NCBI RefSeq assembly: GCF_020520425.1
Contig: NC_079492.1
Location: 144,305,861-144,369,860, forward strand
DNA: 64,000 nt
Direction: 5' to 3'
Source: Spinacia oleracea
Lineage: Eukaryota; Streptophyta; Magnoliopsida; Caryophyllales; Amaranthaceae
In this document: positions 23,823 to 43,973 of the stretch, piece after piece
How positions within the stretch are numbered: the stretch's first letter is position 1
Layout: each line of letters opens with the position of its first letter
Notes under the pieces: generated by a model
Told to the model about the DNA's origin: nothing
What the model saw: only the letters and a program-made list of their open reading frames with translations
Database searches by the model: none
Translations under genes and position numbers: made by a program

Positions 23823-23894
23823 TACGAAGACGAATTAGCAATTTCTCAACAAATATTTCCCCCTAAAATTTTGAGTAGAGGTGAAGTTATACTA

Positions 23895-24222
23895 CTCCCT
23901 CCGTCCCGGAATACTTGACCTGTTTTCCTTATCGGGCCGTCCCTTAATACTTGACCTGTTTCTAAAAATGAAAATATTCTAACAATATTATATAATTTCT
24001 CATTCCACCCCTATTAACCCACCTACCCCCTACTCCATACAAAAAATAATTAAAAATTCAACCTCTACTCTTCCCCAACCCCACCTCTTAACCCACTTTC
24101 CACTAACTACATTAAAATAATACCCCACTATCAACTACTAACTATTAAATTAAATAACTCAATTCAAGTCCCTTAAACTCTGTGCCGGTCAAACCGGGTC
24201 GAGTATTCCGGGACGGAGTGAG
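23895..24222. mobile_element. Stowaway-like MITE in the FTSHI1 promoter
   Basis: The ends CTCCCTCCGTCCCGGAATAC and its inverted counterpart (GTATTCCGGGACGGAGTGAG) are flanked by TA at 23893-23894 and 24223-24224. It stops 165 bp before the FTSHI1 ATG, so it probably lies within or just upstream of the core promoter. Confidence 0.75.
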
Positions 24223-24387
24223 TACTACTGGATAAAGAGGCTCTTCCATCTTCGTGTCTTCCACCTGCAGGTCCGCTGCTTACATGGTAGTCTACTCTGG
24301 TTGCAGATAGGAAGTACAATTTCCTTCATGCCAATTAATTTGATTTGATGAACTTTTTCCCCAATTCAAGTATTCAACCCTCCAACA

Positions 24388-33053
<8,666 letters not shown>

Positions 33054-33324
33054 TTTTGACATGTCATTGATTAACTTCAGCTATGCTTCTGTTTTAAGCT
33101 CTCATATTAAAAAAGAGTTTTGAAGTTGTGTATAGAGATTCTTGGCCAAACGTTTCACCTTTCTTAGGCCGATTTTGAAGTAGCGATAGTCTAGTTGTAT
33201 TTTAGAAGTTAAACAAGAACTCAATTGTATAAAGGCAATTTGTTAAAGAGGATATTTTATAGCCCAAATTTTGCGAGAAAGGGCCTTTAATAAATATTTT
33301 TGTAACCTTAATGTATTTTTTTTT

Positions 33325-33632
33325 GCGAAAGACAACCAAAGGGAAGTTTCCGGCATTTATCGAGCTTTTTCGGCCATTGACTTACACGAGAGCAGCCTAT
33401 GTGGCTTCATTTTACCTGTTAACTTGTGAAAACGGACATGTTTAGTGGAAACGAAACAACTCCCGTTAAACACGACACAATATATCAAAATTGAACACTA
33501 CCAAAATAATCACTTTAACAATGCGTTTTGTTGAAAATGTAGCAAAATAAAGCCACACGTGCTGCTCACGTGCAAGTCAATGGCCGAAAAAGCCCAGCCA
33601 ATGCGGGAAAATTCCCTTAGATTGTCTTTCGC
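33325..33632. mobile_element. foldback MITE with about 71-bp inverted arms
   Basis: The arms are 33325-33395 and 33562-33632, beginning GCGAAAGACAA and sharing CTTTTTCGGCCATTGACTT. Identity is around 80 percent by eye. The ends continue into T-runs and A-runs and no target duplication is clear. It begins about 270 bp after the FTSHI1 stop and may overlap its 3' UTR. A long-TIR Mutator-like origin is plausible. Confidence 0.65.
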
Positions 33633-34100
33633 AAAAAAGACTAATTAATTGCCCACTTTAAAATTATTCTTTCCCGCATTTGAAATAATTAAATGCTCTA
33701 CAAAATTTTTGAGGAATGCTAAACATCAAGTGGTTTGTGTCCATATGGACGGACATACGTGACCCCATATACAACCATTTTTGGCAACACAAAATATGTC
33801 AGTACTAATAAGGCAACTGGTTTGTAAGGGTACTTCTTAGCAATGTATTAGACTATAAGTACCATACTAATTTCAATACTAATACCAAATTAATGGGTAA
33901 CACTAGAGTCATTTGTGTCTAGTTGAGACTTCGAGTTACTCCTACAATTTTTTTTTTTGATATAGGCTTAAACAAACATAAATAAAGAGGTATACAACAT
34001 TACTCGATCTTTATAAACCGTTACATGAACTGCATTAACACAAGATGAGCATTAGTTTCTCTTGCATCAAAAACTTGAAATGACAAACTTAAAGTAACTA

Positions 34101-34344
34101 CTTCCTCCGTTCCACAATACATGCATCATTTCTTTTTGCACGTATGCCAACACGCTTCTTTGAACATTAATATCTCTAAATACGTATACGTAAAATTATA
34201 AAAAGTTGATATTTGGAATCCTTGCATTAATACGAATTTAACAAGATCTCACTTGACTTTGTTTTTTCTTACACAACAGTAAAAGAAATATTATCAAAGT
34301 CGATTGATAGAAAAAATGATGCATTTATTGTGAAACGGATGAAG
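34101..34344. mobile_element. Stowaway-like MITE
   Basis: The ends CTTCCTCCGTTCCACAATAC and its complement-like GTGAAACGGATGAAG are flanked by TA (34099-34100, 34345-34346). The large hairpin-bounded element begins directly at its right edge. Confidence 0.7.
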
Positions 34345-34439
34345 TATTTTCTTACAGAAACTTTTGTGTCAGGCGGCCTGACACGCGAGTGGGCGTCAGA
34401 CCACGCTGACGTCAGCTTACTTTCCCACGCGCGGGAGCT

Positions 34440-35056
34440 TTACGCGCGTGTATATGCTCAATTTCATTACTCTCCTTCTCGGTTTCTCCGTGACCCAAGC
34501 TCTCTTCCTCCTCCCACTTCATTTTCTCTCTCTTCCTCCCCCACCCCATTTTCTCTCTCTTCTTCCTTCCACCACAAGAGCAACCACACCTCCTGCGGTG
34601 GTCTTACACCCTCGCCACTATCCCAGACTACAACCTCACATCATCAACCTCGATTCTCCAGGTTCGGGATCGGATCAACAAATCGGGCCAAACTCTTCGA
34701 TCTAGAGGTTAATCCACCGCACTCCTAACCCTAACCCTACCTCGACTTCTTGCGACGGAGACGGAGAGGAGTTGATGTCGGCAACGGCAAGGAGGCGATG
34801 CAACTTGAAATTGCCCGAGTTAGTTGCTATCCAGACACTTGACCATTTAGGCTTTGCCGCTCAACGAGCTCGGGAAGAAGAATTACGTGGTCAAAGAGCC
34901 GTAACTATTAGAGGCAAACAATTGAATCTTAGACTTGAATTTTTGTTACTTGTGATTTTTGAAATTGATGTAGCCATAGATACTGAATTCCAATGTGAAT
35001 GGAATCAAGTCAACAGTGGAATTATAAATGCTGAAGTCCAATGTGAAGGGAATTAA
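34440..35056 (+). pseudogene. gene-like fragment inside the 4.6-kb element
   Basis: This GC-richer, CT-rich stretch looks like the leader and first coding part of a plant gene. The frame at 34772-35056 (start MSATARRRCNL, 94 residues) contains a charged stretch with RAREEELRGQR. I recognise no family. It may be a captured gene fragment, as seen in Pack-MULE-like elements, or non-coding. Confidence 0.25.
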
Positions 35057-35185
35057 GTCTTGTGATATGTGCCTTAAAAGAAGAACCCGATGCACCACCT
35101 ATACATTTTGTTTTTTATCTTTCTTTTCCTTTTCTCTCTCATACCAAAGTCCCATGTTTTAAGTGTAATTTATTGATTTAATTTA

Positions 35186-35432
35186 GGCTCTGTTCTGTTC
35201 ACCTTATTTCCACTTATTTCAGGAAAAATAAGTTCAGATAAGTTCAGTTAAGTTCAGATAAGTTTAGATAAGTTCAGTTAAGTTCAGATAAGGGTTGACC
35301 AAGTATAATTTATAACTAAAATAAGTTTTGATAAGTTCAGATAAGTTCAGATAAGTTCAGTTAAGTTCAGATAAGTTCAGATAAGATAAGTTCAGGAAAA
35401 ATAAGTGAAAATCAGGTGAATAGAACGCAGCC
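35186..35432. mobile_element. PIF/Tourist-like MITE with TTA duplication
   Basis: The left end is GGCTCTGTTCTGTTCACCTT and the right end AGGTGAATAGAACGCAGCC, an inverted pair. TTA flanks both sides (35183-35185, 35433-35435), the target duplication of PIF/Harbinger elements. The interior is a run of ATAAGTTCAG repeats. Confidence 0.8.
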
Positions 35433-35509
35433 TTAGTAATGATTAAATTGGTTTTAGCTAAGTATAATATACTTCATATTTTTAGTTGTACTAATAAAAC
35501 TCAGAAAAT

Positions 35510-37700
35510 TTTAACTAATTAATTACTATGCTTAACTAATTAGATTCATTGCTAAACTAATTGATTCGGTTGCTTAATTAATTGGTTTTATTGTGTAACT
35601 AATTAGTTCTAATACTTAACTAATTGGATTCATTGCTTAACTAATTGATTTTAGTTTAACTAATTAATTTTAATGCTTAACTAAATTGGTTTTATTGTTT
35701 AACAAATTAATTCCAATGTTTAACTAGTTGGATTCATTGCTTAACTAATTGGTTCGTTTGCTTAACTAATTGGTTTTATTGTTTAACTAATTGGTCTCAA
35801 TGCTTAACTAGTTGATCAATTGTTTAACTAATTGAATCGGGCTTAAATTTATTAGTTCATTACTTAACAAATTAGTTCTACTGCTTAACTAATTGGATTC
35901 ATTGTTTAACTAATTGGTTCGGTTGCTTAACTATTTGGTTTTATTGTTTAACTAATTAATTTTAATGCTTAACTAATTGGATTCATTGCTTAACTAATTG
36001 GTTCGGTTGCTTAACTAATTGGTTTTATTGTTTAACTAATTAATTCCACTGTTTAACTAATTGGATTCATTGCTTAACTAATTGGTTCTTTTGCTTAACT
36101 AATTGGTTTTATTGTTTAACTAATTGGTCTCAATGCTTAACTAGTTGATCAATTGTTTAACTAATTGAATCAGGCTTAAATTTATTAGTTCATTAACTAT
36201 TTGGTTTTATTGTTTAACTAATTAATTCCAATGCTTAACTAATTGGATTCGTTGCTTAACTAATTGGTTCGGTTGCTTAACTAATTGGTTTTATTGTATA
36301 TCTAATTAGTTTCAATGCTTAACTAATTGGATTCATTGCTTAACTATTTGGTTCAGTTGCTTAACTAATTGGTTTTATTGTTTAACTAATTAGTTTCAAT
36401 GCTTAACTAATTGGATTCATTGCTTAACTAATTGGTTTGGTTGCTTAACTAATCGGTTTTATTGTTTAACTAATTAGTTCCAATAATGCTTAACTAATTG
36501 GTTCAATTGCTTAACTAATTGGTTTAATTGCTTAACTAATTAGATTAATTGCTTAACTAATTGGTTTGGTTGCATAACTAATTAGTTTCAATGCATAACT
36601 AATTGGATTCATTGCTTAACTAATTGGTTCAGTTGCTTAACTAATTGGTTTTATTGTTTAACTAATTAGTTTCAATGCTTAACTAATTGGATTCATTGCT
36701 TAACTAATTGGTTCGGTTGCTTAACTAATTGGTTTTGTTGTTTAACTAATTAGTTCCAACGTTTAGCTAATTAGATTCATTGCTTAACTAATTGGTTCAG
36801 TTGCTTAACTAATCGTTTTTATTGTTTAACTAATTGGCTCGATTGCTTAACTAATCGGTTTTATTGTTTAACTAATTAGTTCCAATAATGCTTAACTAAT
36901 CGGATTAATTGATTAAGTAATTAGTTTGGTTGCATAACTAATTGGTTCAATTGCTTAACTAATTGGTTTGGTTGCATAACTAATTGGTTCAATTGCTTAA
37001 CTAATTAATTTTAATGCTTAACTAATTGGATTCATTGCTTAACTAATTGGTTCGGTTGCTTAACTAATTGGTTTTATTGTTTAACTAATTAATTCCAATG
37101 TTTAACTAATTGGATTCATTGCTTAACTAATTGGTTCATTTGCTTAACTAATTGGTTTTATTGTTTAACTAATTAATTTCAATGCTTAACTAATTTAATT
37201 GGATTCATTGCTTAATAATTGGTTCGGTTGCTTAACTATTTGGTTTTGTTGTTTAACTAATTAGTTTCAATGCTCAACTAATTGGATTCGTTGCTTAACT
37301 AATTGGTTCGGTTGCTTAATTAATTGGTTTTGTTGTTTAACTAATTAGTTCCAATAATGCTTAACTAATTGGATTAATTGCTTAACTAATTGGTTCAATT
37401 GCACAACTAATTGGTTGAATTGCTTAACTAATTGGTTCCATTACATAACTAATTGGTTTCATTGCTTAACTAATTGAACTGCAAAATTAACAAATACTTT
37501 CTTTATATCTGTAAACTTATTGTTTTCATTGCTTAACTAATTAGTTTCAGTGATCAACTAATTGGTTCCATTGCATAACTAATTGGTTCCAGTGCTTAAC
37601 TAATTTGTTACATTGCTTAACTAATTAGTTTTAGTACTTAACTAATTGGTTCTATTGCCTTAACTAATTGGTTCTATTGATTAACTAATTATTTCATTGC
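35510..37700. repeat. 2.2-kb minisatellite with 21-bp monomer and 84-bp higher-order unit
   Basis: The monomer is about TGCTTAACTAATTGGTTCGG plus one base. Monomers with endings ATTCAT, TTCGGT, TTTTAT and TTCCAA follow each other in a recurring order of four, which gives a roughly 84-bp higher-order period. There are about 100 monomers. It lies within the 4.6-kb hairpin-bounded element. It is AT-rich and non-coding. Confidence 0.9.
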
Positions 37701-37734
37701 TAATACTTTTTTTATATTTGCAAACTCGAAAAAT

Positions 37735-38130
37735 GTTAAATAAAACTCTTAAAATCATAATAATACGCGGAAATATTAACTAAAACTTATAAAATCTTAA
37801 CTACACCTTATACATTATTAACTACAACTTCTGAAAATCATAACTAAAATTCACAAAATCTTAACTAAAACTATAAAATACGTAACTAAAACTAAAAACA
37901 CGTAACTTTTAACTATAACAAATTGAACCTTAACTAAAATGATTCTTTTCTTAACTAAACCAAATTTAGCTTTAACCAAAAAGAACTTATAATTAACTAC
38001 AACAAAACCAGTCTTAACTAAAACCACATTATTCTTAACTAAATATAACAAAAGTGTAACTAAAACAAAAATGACTCTTAACGAAAAAATGTAACTAAAC
38101 CATAAACGAATAATTCTTAACTAGAATAAT
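37735..38130. repeat. degenerate CTTAACTAAAAC array
   Basis: Irregularly spaced units containing TTAACTAAAA or GTAACTAAAAC continue from the main minisatellite, with spacing of about 18-25 bp. They look like a diverged edge of the same satellite. Confidence 0.6.
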
Positions 38131-38289
38131 TTAATCATTATTAATGCACATTAAATAAATCAACAATTAGACTTCAAAGAGTACAAACAATCAAATAATT
38201 TTTTTACAAGGATTGAAATTAATGACGTAATTACAACATAAAGCAACAAGGTAACACATCAACATCAACATCAACAAGGTTTTTCCTCC

Positions 38290-38460
38290 AGTGGACAACA
38301 ACTACACAGCAACATCACCGAGGAGATCAACCTTGGGGCTTTTCCTCCAGTGGACAACAACTACACAGCAACATCACCGAGGGGATCTCCTCGCACTGCA
38401 CTCGACTACTCTGTCACCAATACTCGACTACTCTGTCACCAATACTCGACTACTCCGTCA
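38290..38460. repeat. short tandem duplications near the right end of the large element
   Basis: A 59-bp unit starting GTGGACAACAACTACACAGC is present twice (38291 and 38350). Next, ACTCGACTACTCTGTCACCA is present three times between 38399 and 38465. Confidence 0.75.
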
Positions 38461-38506
38461 CCAAAACTCGTCACCACCGCGTCCAAATACAGCGAAAATC
38501 CTATTA

Positions 38507-38728
38507 TCACCATCGCCGCCTCGTCCGACCATTCCGGACCAGCAGAAATCCACCACCCTCCCTCGCAGAGTCGCAGCACCCATCCACATCCTCATCGATG
38601 TTGTAGGTTGTTACAAATTCATCAAAATTAGGGTTTTGAAAATCAAAATTGGGGAAATTGAGGATTTTCAGAGAGGGAAAAGAGAGAGTGCCGGAGGATG
38701 CGGATGGAGATATTGTCGGCGACGCCAT
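38507..38728 (-). pseudogene. gene-like fragment, minus strand, inside the 4.6-kb element
   Basis: A 73-residue frame starts MASPTISPSASSGTLSF in a good plant start context (CCATGGCG). It follows a CT-rich, leader-like stretch (38730-38870 on this strand). It is followed by out-of-frame repeats. No family is recognised. It may be a captured first exon or chance. Confidence 0.25.
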
Positions 38729-38902
38729 GGGAGGAAGGAGAGAGAAAGTTGTGTTTTGAGGAATTGAGATTGAGGTCAGGGAAACGGAGATTCTGAGGGG
38801 AGAGAAAGAACGAGAGAGTGGTGAGGAGAGAGAAACGAAAAATAAATGTTTTTTCGAAATAATTGTTGAGGTATTGTTGACGTCAGCAAATATGTGACAG
38901 CT

Positions 38903-38930
38903 ACGATGGTCTGACGCGTCAGACCATCGT
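38903..38930. repeat. perfect 28-bp palindrome
   Basis: The arms ACGATGGTCTGACG and CGTCAGACCATCGT meet without a spacer. It sits 4 bp inside the proposed right end of the hairpin-bounded element. Confidence 0.9.
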
Positions 38931-38942
38931 TTTTAAGTATTT

Positions 38943-39299
38943 GTAATTTTCTTATTGACCCTTGGCGAGTTGGCGGTTGGACCCACGTTGTAGGTAGCAC
39001 AACTTCAAACGCGTGCCACAACCTACAAAAGTAGAATACATATGCTTCCCGAATTTCCAATTTCATAAAGGGAACTCCTACAAAATTTAATTAAAGGTAA
39101 TTAATTAATTATAGGCCACTGAATTTCCAATTACCTCGGCTGAAAAGCGCACCGTCGAATTTCCGACGAAACTGGAAGTATAAAACTCTCATCTTCTCTT
39201 TCTCTTCCCAAACTTTCGCTATCCAACAAACTGACTGCTAATTTTCAATACTAAAAATTTGAACATTGAACTTTCTTTTTCTGTTTGTACGGATGAGAA
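38943..39299. promoter_or_regulatory. 5' flank and leader of the SUN gene
   Basis: No gene is seen. The CT-rich stretch near 39190-39215 resembles a plant transcription start or leader. The whole proximal promoter is only about 350 bp, because the large repetitive element ends immediately upstream. Confidence 0.4.
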
Positions 39300-42200
39300 A
39301 TGAAGAAGGCTCAAAACGTTGGATTAAATGCCAAAAAATGTAGCATTATTAACAATAAAAAACCCCAAGATCCTGCCAACAACAACGACAAGATCAACAA
39401 TGGCGAAAATACCAACAGGAACAGCAGCAACAACAACAACAGCTTCTATGAACTGTGTGTTTCCTTGATTTGGTGCTTCGTTTTCTTGTTTTATTGTGAA
39501 GTTTGTCTCAGCGATGGACATGGAGGTACTTTCCTCTATTTATTCATCTTTTGATTTTCTGGGTTTGTGTTATTTTGTTTTATTTTTGTTACCAATTTTG
39601 TAATTTGGAGTTTTCTGCAACAATGTTGGACCTTTGATAGTCTGGAGTCCATTTTAGGTTTTTGCTTGATAAAATACCTCTTACTTATGGTTGGTTTTTG
39701 TGGTAATTTAATGTTAGCTTTTGATTATGGTATGTTTTTTTGTTATTTAATAACGTATTATGAATTGAATCTGCTTGTAATTTTAGAAATTATGATACTT
39801 TTGTAGAAACTTTTGTTGCAGATGGTATTATGATCATTTTTGTGCATTAGGGATTAGTTAAGCTCAGACAATCCATTAATGCGTCTGTATTAAGCTGATA
39901 TTTGCCAATACAATATATTTACACAACCAAAGGATTTAACCAGAATCTGCACTTATGATATTTTAGATGAATTGTTGTTTTGTTGTTGCTGTTCTAATGT
40001 GTGGCGTAAATTCGATTCAAATCAGTAGTCAATTGCTGCCTGTTTAATCCCAATTGAGTTAAAAACACTGACATAATTTAAATGATGGTTTCCAGAGACT
40101 CATCACTACTCTAATTATAAAAGCATGTCCTCTGAGGCTAAGCTTGTTGGCAATGGAAATTCCGGTTTCCATAACATCAGTGTTGGCAACTCCACAGACA
40201 GCCTGTTGTTAGAGGTTAATATATCAATAAACGTTAACATTTCTGCCATTCAAGGGCTAGGTTCTTCAAACTCTAATTTCTCGCTTCCTAGGCATCAAGG
40301 GTTGGAAGAACTGGTTTTTAACATATTAAGTTTAGGATACAACAACTTAGTTTGTGAAATTCCTTGTCGGATTCCTCAAAGAATGAACAAATTAGAGGAC
40401 CACCAACATGGAAGGGGTCTAGATTCCACTTATTTGAAGCTCGATGAGTCCCGAAGTACAACAATATCAGGAAACGGGGTGGTCGAACAAGTAAATATTA
40501 CCCATCGACTTGAACCTGATGGAACGGCTTACAATTTCGCCTCTGCGGCTAAAGGTGCAAAAGTTGTTGCTCATAATAAGGAGGCAAAAGGAGCAAATAA
40601 CATTTTGGGGAAGGATCATGATAAGTATCTTAGAAACCCTTGTTCTGTATCAGATAAGTTTGTGGTAGTTGAACTTGCGGAAGAAACTTTGGTTGACTCT
40701 GTAAAGATAGCAAACTTTGAGCACTACTCCTCAAACTTCAAGGAGTTTGAGTTGCAGGGAAGTTTGAGTTACCCTACTGATGCATGGTCCTTTATGGGGA
40801 AATTTGTTGCTGCCAATGTTAAGCATGCTCAGACCTTTGTTCTGCCCGAACCCAAATGGGTAACTTATTTGAACCTAAGTTTGGTTAGTCACTATGGATC
40901 AGAACATTATTGTACATTGAGTGTTTTGGAAGTTTACGGTGTTGATGCTATTGAGAGGATGCTTGAAGATCTAATGGTTACCTCTAGCAGATCTACTACT
41001 AATGAACAACCATCAAAGATTAATTCAACAGAAGTTTCATCAGTAAAACCTCAAGATGTTACAGGAAATGGGAAAAATGGTAATGAAGTTGTTAATGGAA
41101 ATGATTCTTCTGTTAAAGGAATAGGAATGAATGACGAGCAAAAGACCGGCTCCTCAGGGAAGGTTCCTGAACCAGTGGTGGGAAAGCCAAATAGCAGAAT
41201 TCCGGGAGATTCTGTTCTGAAGATCTTGATGCAGAAGGTGAGGTCAGTGGAGGTGAACCTATCTGTTTTGGATGAATATCTCCAGGAACTACATAAAAAA
41301 CAAGGTGATATTGTTCCTGAAATCCACAAAGAAATATCAAAAGTTACTTCGCTCCTGGACAGTGAAAGAAAAGAAATCAATGAACTAATTCAGTGGAAGG
41401 AAGAAACGGTATTGTCTAACTTATACTTCGTAATATCTGAAGATACTCTTAAGTTTTCTCCATATTCCTTATTATCTAAAATTTGAAAAAAAATAATCCT
41501 ATTTCACAGGATAAGCAAATCGAAGATATCGAGTTATGGAAGGCTGTCTTCTCAACGCAAGTTGATGAGTTGGTCAGTGAAAATAGGATCCTCAGGTCTG
41601 TTGTCTTTTCTGATTGTAAACTTTCTTGTGTAGCTGCAGTCTGCTAGCTATTGGTTTTGTTTATGCCATAAGATTGCATAACTTTCCCAACTTTTTCATT
41701 AAGAGTTACTATCCTGGGAGGGGATTGGACATTTGTTACGAGTTATTTTCACACAAACTGAAAACCCGTCCTGGTCTTCACTTCAAATACTTGTGGCCTC
41801 GAACAAAATATGGTTTATGCACCCGAGTCCACAATGCTCACTGTGCACCCTGTTTTTAAATGAACATATAGTTCAATACAAAGAACATATTGTTCGTACC
41901 CAAAGAACATATAGTAAATGAACATATAGGTCAAATCCAAAGAACATATAGTTCAAATATTCCACTTGTATATGCACATTGAAAGCATTCTCCAGGTTCA
42001 TTAGACACTCAATGAGTGTTCATCAGGGTGCACGGTAGGGTACACAATGAGCACCGTGCACCCGGATGTATAATCAAAATTGCGGGCCTGATATATTTAT
42101 GATCAAAATTTTCTATTTTCTTTGTTCCATTTTCGGAGTATCATCTAACACAAACCTTTTCACTGCAGATCTCTTGTCGAAAATATAGAGAATGACCAGA

Positions 42201-42400
42201 AAAGTCTACATAACAAGGAGCTTTCTGTTTTATTAGTGAGCTTCTTCTTCTTGTGCATAGCATTCCTGAAGTTGGTCTCCAAGCGGGTTTTGCTCTCTTT
42301 TGGAGCTTCTCAAGGCAATAATAATGTCTCTAGAACAAATAGAGGCTGGTTGTTAATACTCCTAAGCAGTGGCATCACGATGTTAATAACTTTGATCTAG
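39300..42400 (+). CDS. SUN5: mid-SUN domain protein (SUN3/4/5 group)
   Basis: Four exons (39300-39525, 40096-41408, 41510-41595, 42169-42400) give 618 residues. A basic, Asn-rich N-terminus precedes one membrane segment (about 48-66). The SUN domain lies at about 218-358 ([43 protein letters not shown]). A coiled-coil-prone stretch follows (about 425-530). Two C-terminal membrane segments lie near 560-578 and 602-618. An internal SUN domain with C-terminal membrane spans defines the plant mid-SUN group, which sits in the nuclear envelope and ER and takes part in LINC-type complexes and seed development. The SUN5 symbol rests on position next to FTSHI1, as I remember for At4g23950. By sequence alone SUN3 or SUN4 remain possible. 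The start ATG opens the frame that contains the first membrane segment. Confidence 0.9.
41838..42065. repeat. AGAACATATAG repeats and inverted GTGCACC motifs in SUN intron 3
   Basis: Four to five copies of a unit near AAAGAACATATAGTTCAA lie at 41860-41960. They are flanked by segments sharing CACTGTGCACCC (near 41838) and GCACCGTGCACCC (near 42050). It may be a decayed MITE. Confidence 0.45.
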
Positions 42401-43965
42401 TGAACCGCCTCTATTTACCCTCGCTGAAGACAATACATTGTAGCTAAGGATCGAGGCGAGTTAGTTGTTGTGAGAAAGCTATACAGTCAAGTCATACTGC
42501 TTCCTGCCCTTTTTAGTCGGGGCAGAGATGTATTAGGTAGAACCAGCATAAAACTTATGTAGGAGTAATTCATGTGGATTACATATGGTTCTTGTAACAA
42601 TAAACCATCCATATTCCATTTCATCATCTCCACTTGATAGTTGGTAGGTTAAGACATGGTTGTTACAGGCTGCGAAAATAGGATTAGGTAGACTGCCATT
42701 ATATTTGTAGTATTTAGCTAAAATTAGGGTTCAGTTATACACTTTTGGTTGGAACGAGAATATTTTTTCTTCTTATACATTAATACAAGTGCTATCATGC
42801 AATAGTAAATCCATTTTTTTTTGTATTTGTTTCTCTGTTGAACATTGATTATCACAGGAAAATCACTGGAAGCTGTAACTTTGATTTGCATTGTCAGAAT
42901 GGTTGCAAGCACTGAATATATCAATGTTGTGGATCTTGTGGTATTATGCACTATTTTATAGGTTCTGCGGACTGATGACTGCTAAGCCAGGGTAGGAGTT
43001 GGAGCGCCACATTACAGAGAATGCGTGGAAAGAAAACTCTAAATTAAGCTTCCAATCCATCCTACAGCAGGAGCTGCCAGCATTTTCATGAGAAAAGGCG
43101 CGCCTCAGCATTTTTCTGCATCAATTTTCACTTCCTATTCTTTGATACTGAAGTCTTTTGATAACGATAGTCCATCTCTGTATACCAAAAGTTCTACTTC
43201 TGTCCAGGTTCTGGTATTCTATTTAGCAGAAAAACCAGTTGTCATCCTCATGAATGAAATGAAGAAGGTACTCTCATTTGTTGTGTCGTAGACTTGTAGC
43301 GCGCCAAAGATGCTCTTGTTCCTGCTCTCCTGCTGCTTATAGCTTGATACCTGCAAGTGTTTTTATTTATTTATTTTGTTTCTGCAGCGTTTTTGCTGAA
43401 GGCTTGGGGTGGTCTCCTTTTTAGTGCTTTTGATGGTCTTTCTTCTAGTAAAACTAAAAATTTTACGAAGCATTTGATAAAAATTAGTTTAGTTTATGAA
43501 TAAATTGTCAATATGTCTTCTATGAGACGTCATACGTGTAAGACCGATGATGTTAGCATTAAAAAAGATAACTATTTGATTAGAAACTACAACTATTTGA
43601 TTAGGAAGTAACTATTTGATTAGAAACTATACCTATTTGGTTAGAAAGTATAATTAATTAATAATAGCTATAATATAACTATTTGATTAAAAAGTATAAC
43701 TATAACGTATCTGGTAAGAAGTTGGTCTTATACATATCTTATCTTAGTTTTTGTATTTCTTTTATTTTGTATTTTTTATTTTTTATGGAAGTAGTTCCTT
43801 TTTCTCTTGTATAGAGTATTAACTTCTCCCTCGATTTTTTATTAAACAGCTTTTGAGCCCGTTCATAGAACGGACGGTTATATAATGGTTGTTCAGCTGT
43901 CTTTTAAAGTTTTAATTAGTGATGATTTGTGATTTTTGGTAATATATGAATTAAATAGAGGTGTA
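42401..43965. other. SUN 3' flank and intergenic spacer
   Basis: The first 250 bp or so are probably the SUN 3' UTR. No gene is seen afterwards. At 43570-43700 a minisatellite-like stretch repeats AACTATTTGATTAGAAA five to six times. Confidence 0.45.
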
Positions 43966-43973
43966 ATTTGAAG

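Larger units (their letters stand above)
34350..38934. mobile_element. 4.6-kb hairpin-bounded element carrying a minisatellite
   Basis: AAGTATTT at 34342-34349 is repeated at 38935-38942, a candidate 8-bp (8 of 9) target duplication. Just inside the left end is the hairpin GTGTCAGG-cgg-CCTGACAC (34366-34384), and just inside the right end is a perfect 28-bp palindrome (38903-38930). GCTGACGTCA occurs in opposite orientation about 25-40 bp inside both hairpins. Between them lie a gene-like GC-richer segment (34440-35060), a Tourist-like MITE, a 2.2-kb minisatellite, a second short array and a second gene-like segment (38290-38870). No transposase is seen. A Mutator-like or foldback origin is inferred. 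Confidence 0.55.

Noticed and set aside
34720-34742. Interstitial telomere repeat (CCTAACCCTAACCCTA)
   Set aside because: Only two to three units, and not the plant CCCTAAA heptamer; common in plant leaders as a telo-box-like motif.
35510-37700. CRISPR-like array
   Set aside because: Units are contiguous with no unique spacers, in a plant nuclear context; it is a plain minisatellite.
34366-38930. Helitron for the 4.6-kb hairpin-bounded element
   Set aside because: The right palindrome is not followed by a CTRR end about 10 bp on, the left end lacks TC in a usable position, and a short direct duplication flanks the element, whereas Helitrons make none.
42716-43300. Additional small gene after SUN5 (67-codon frame at 43088)
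   Set aside because: No recognisable domain, no supporting splice structure, and base composition like the surrounding spacer.
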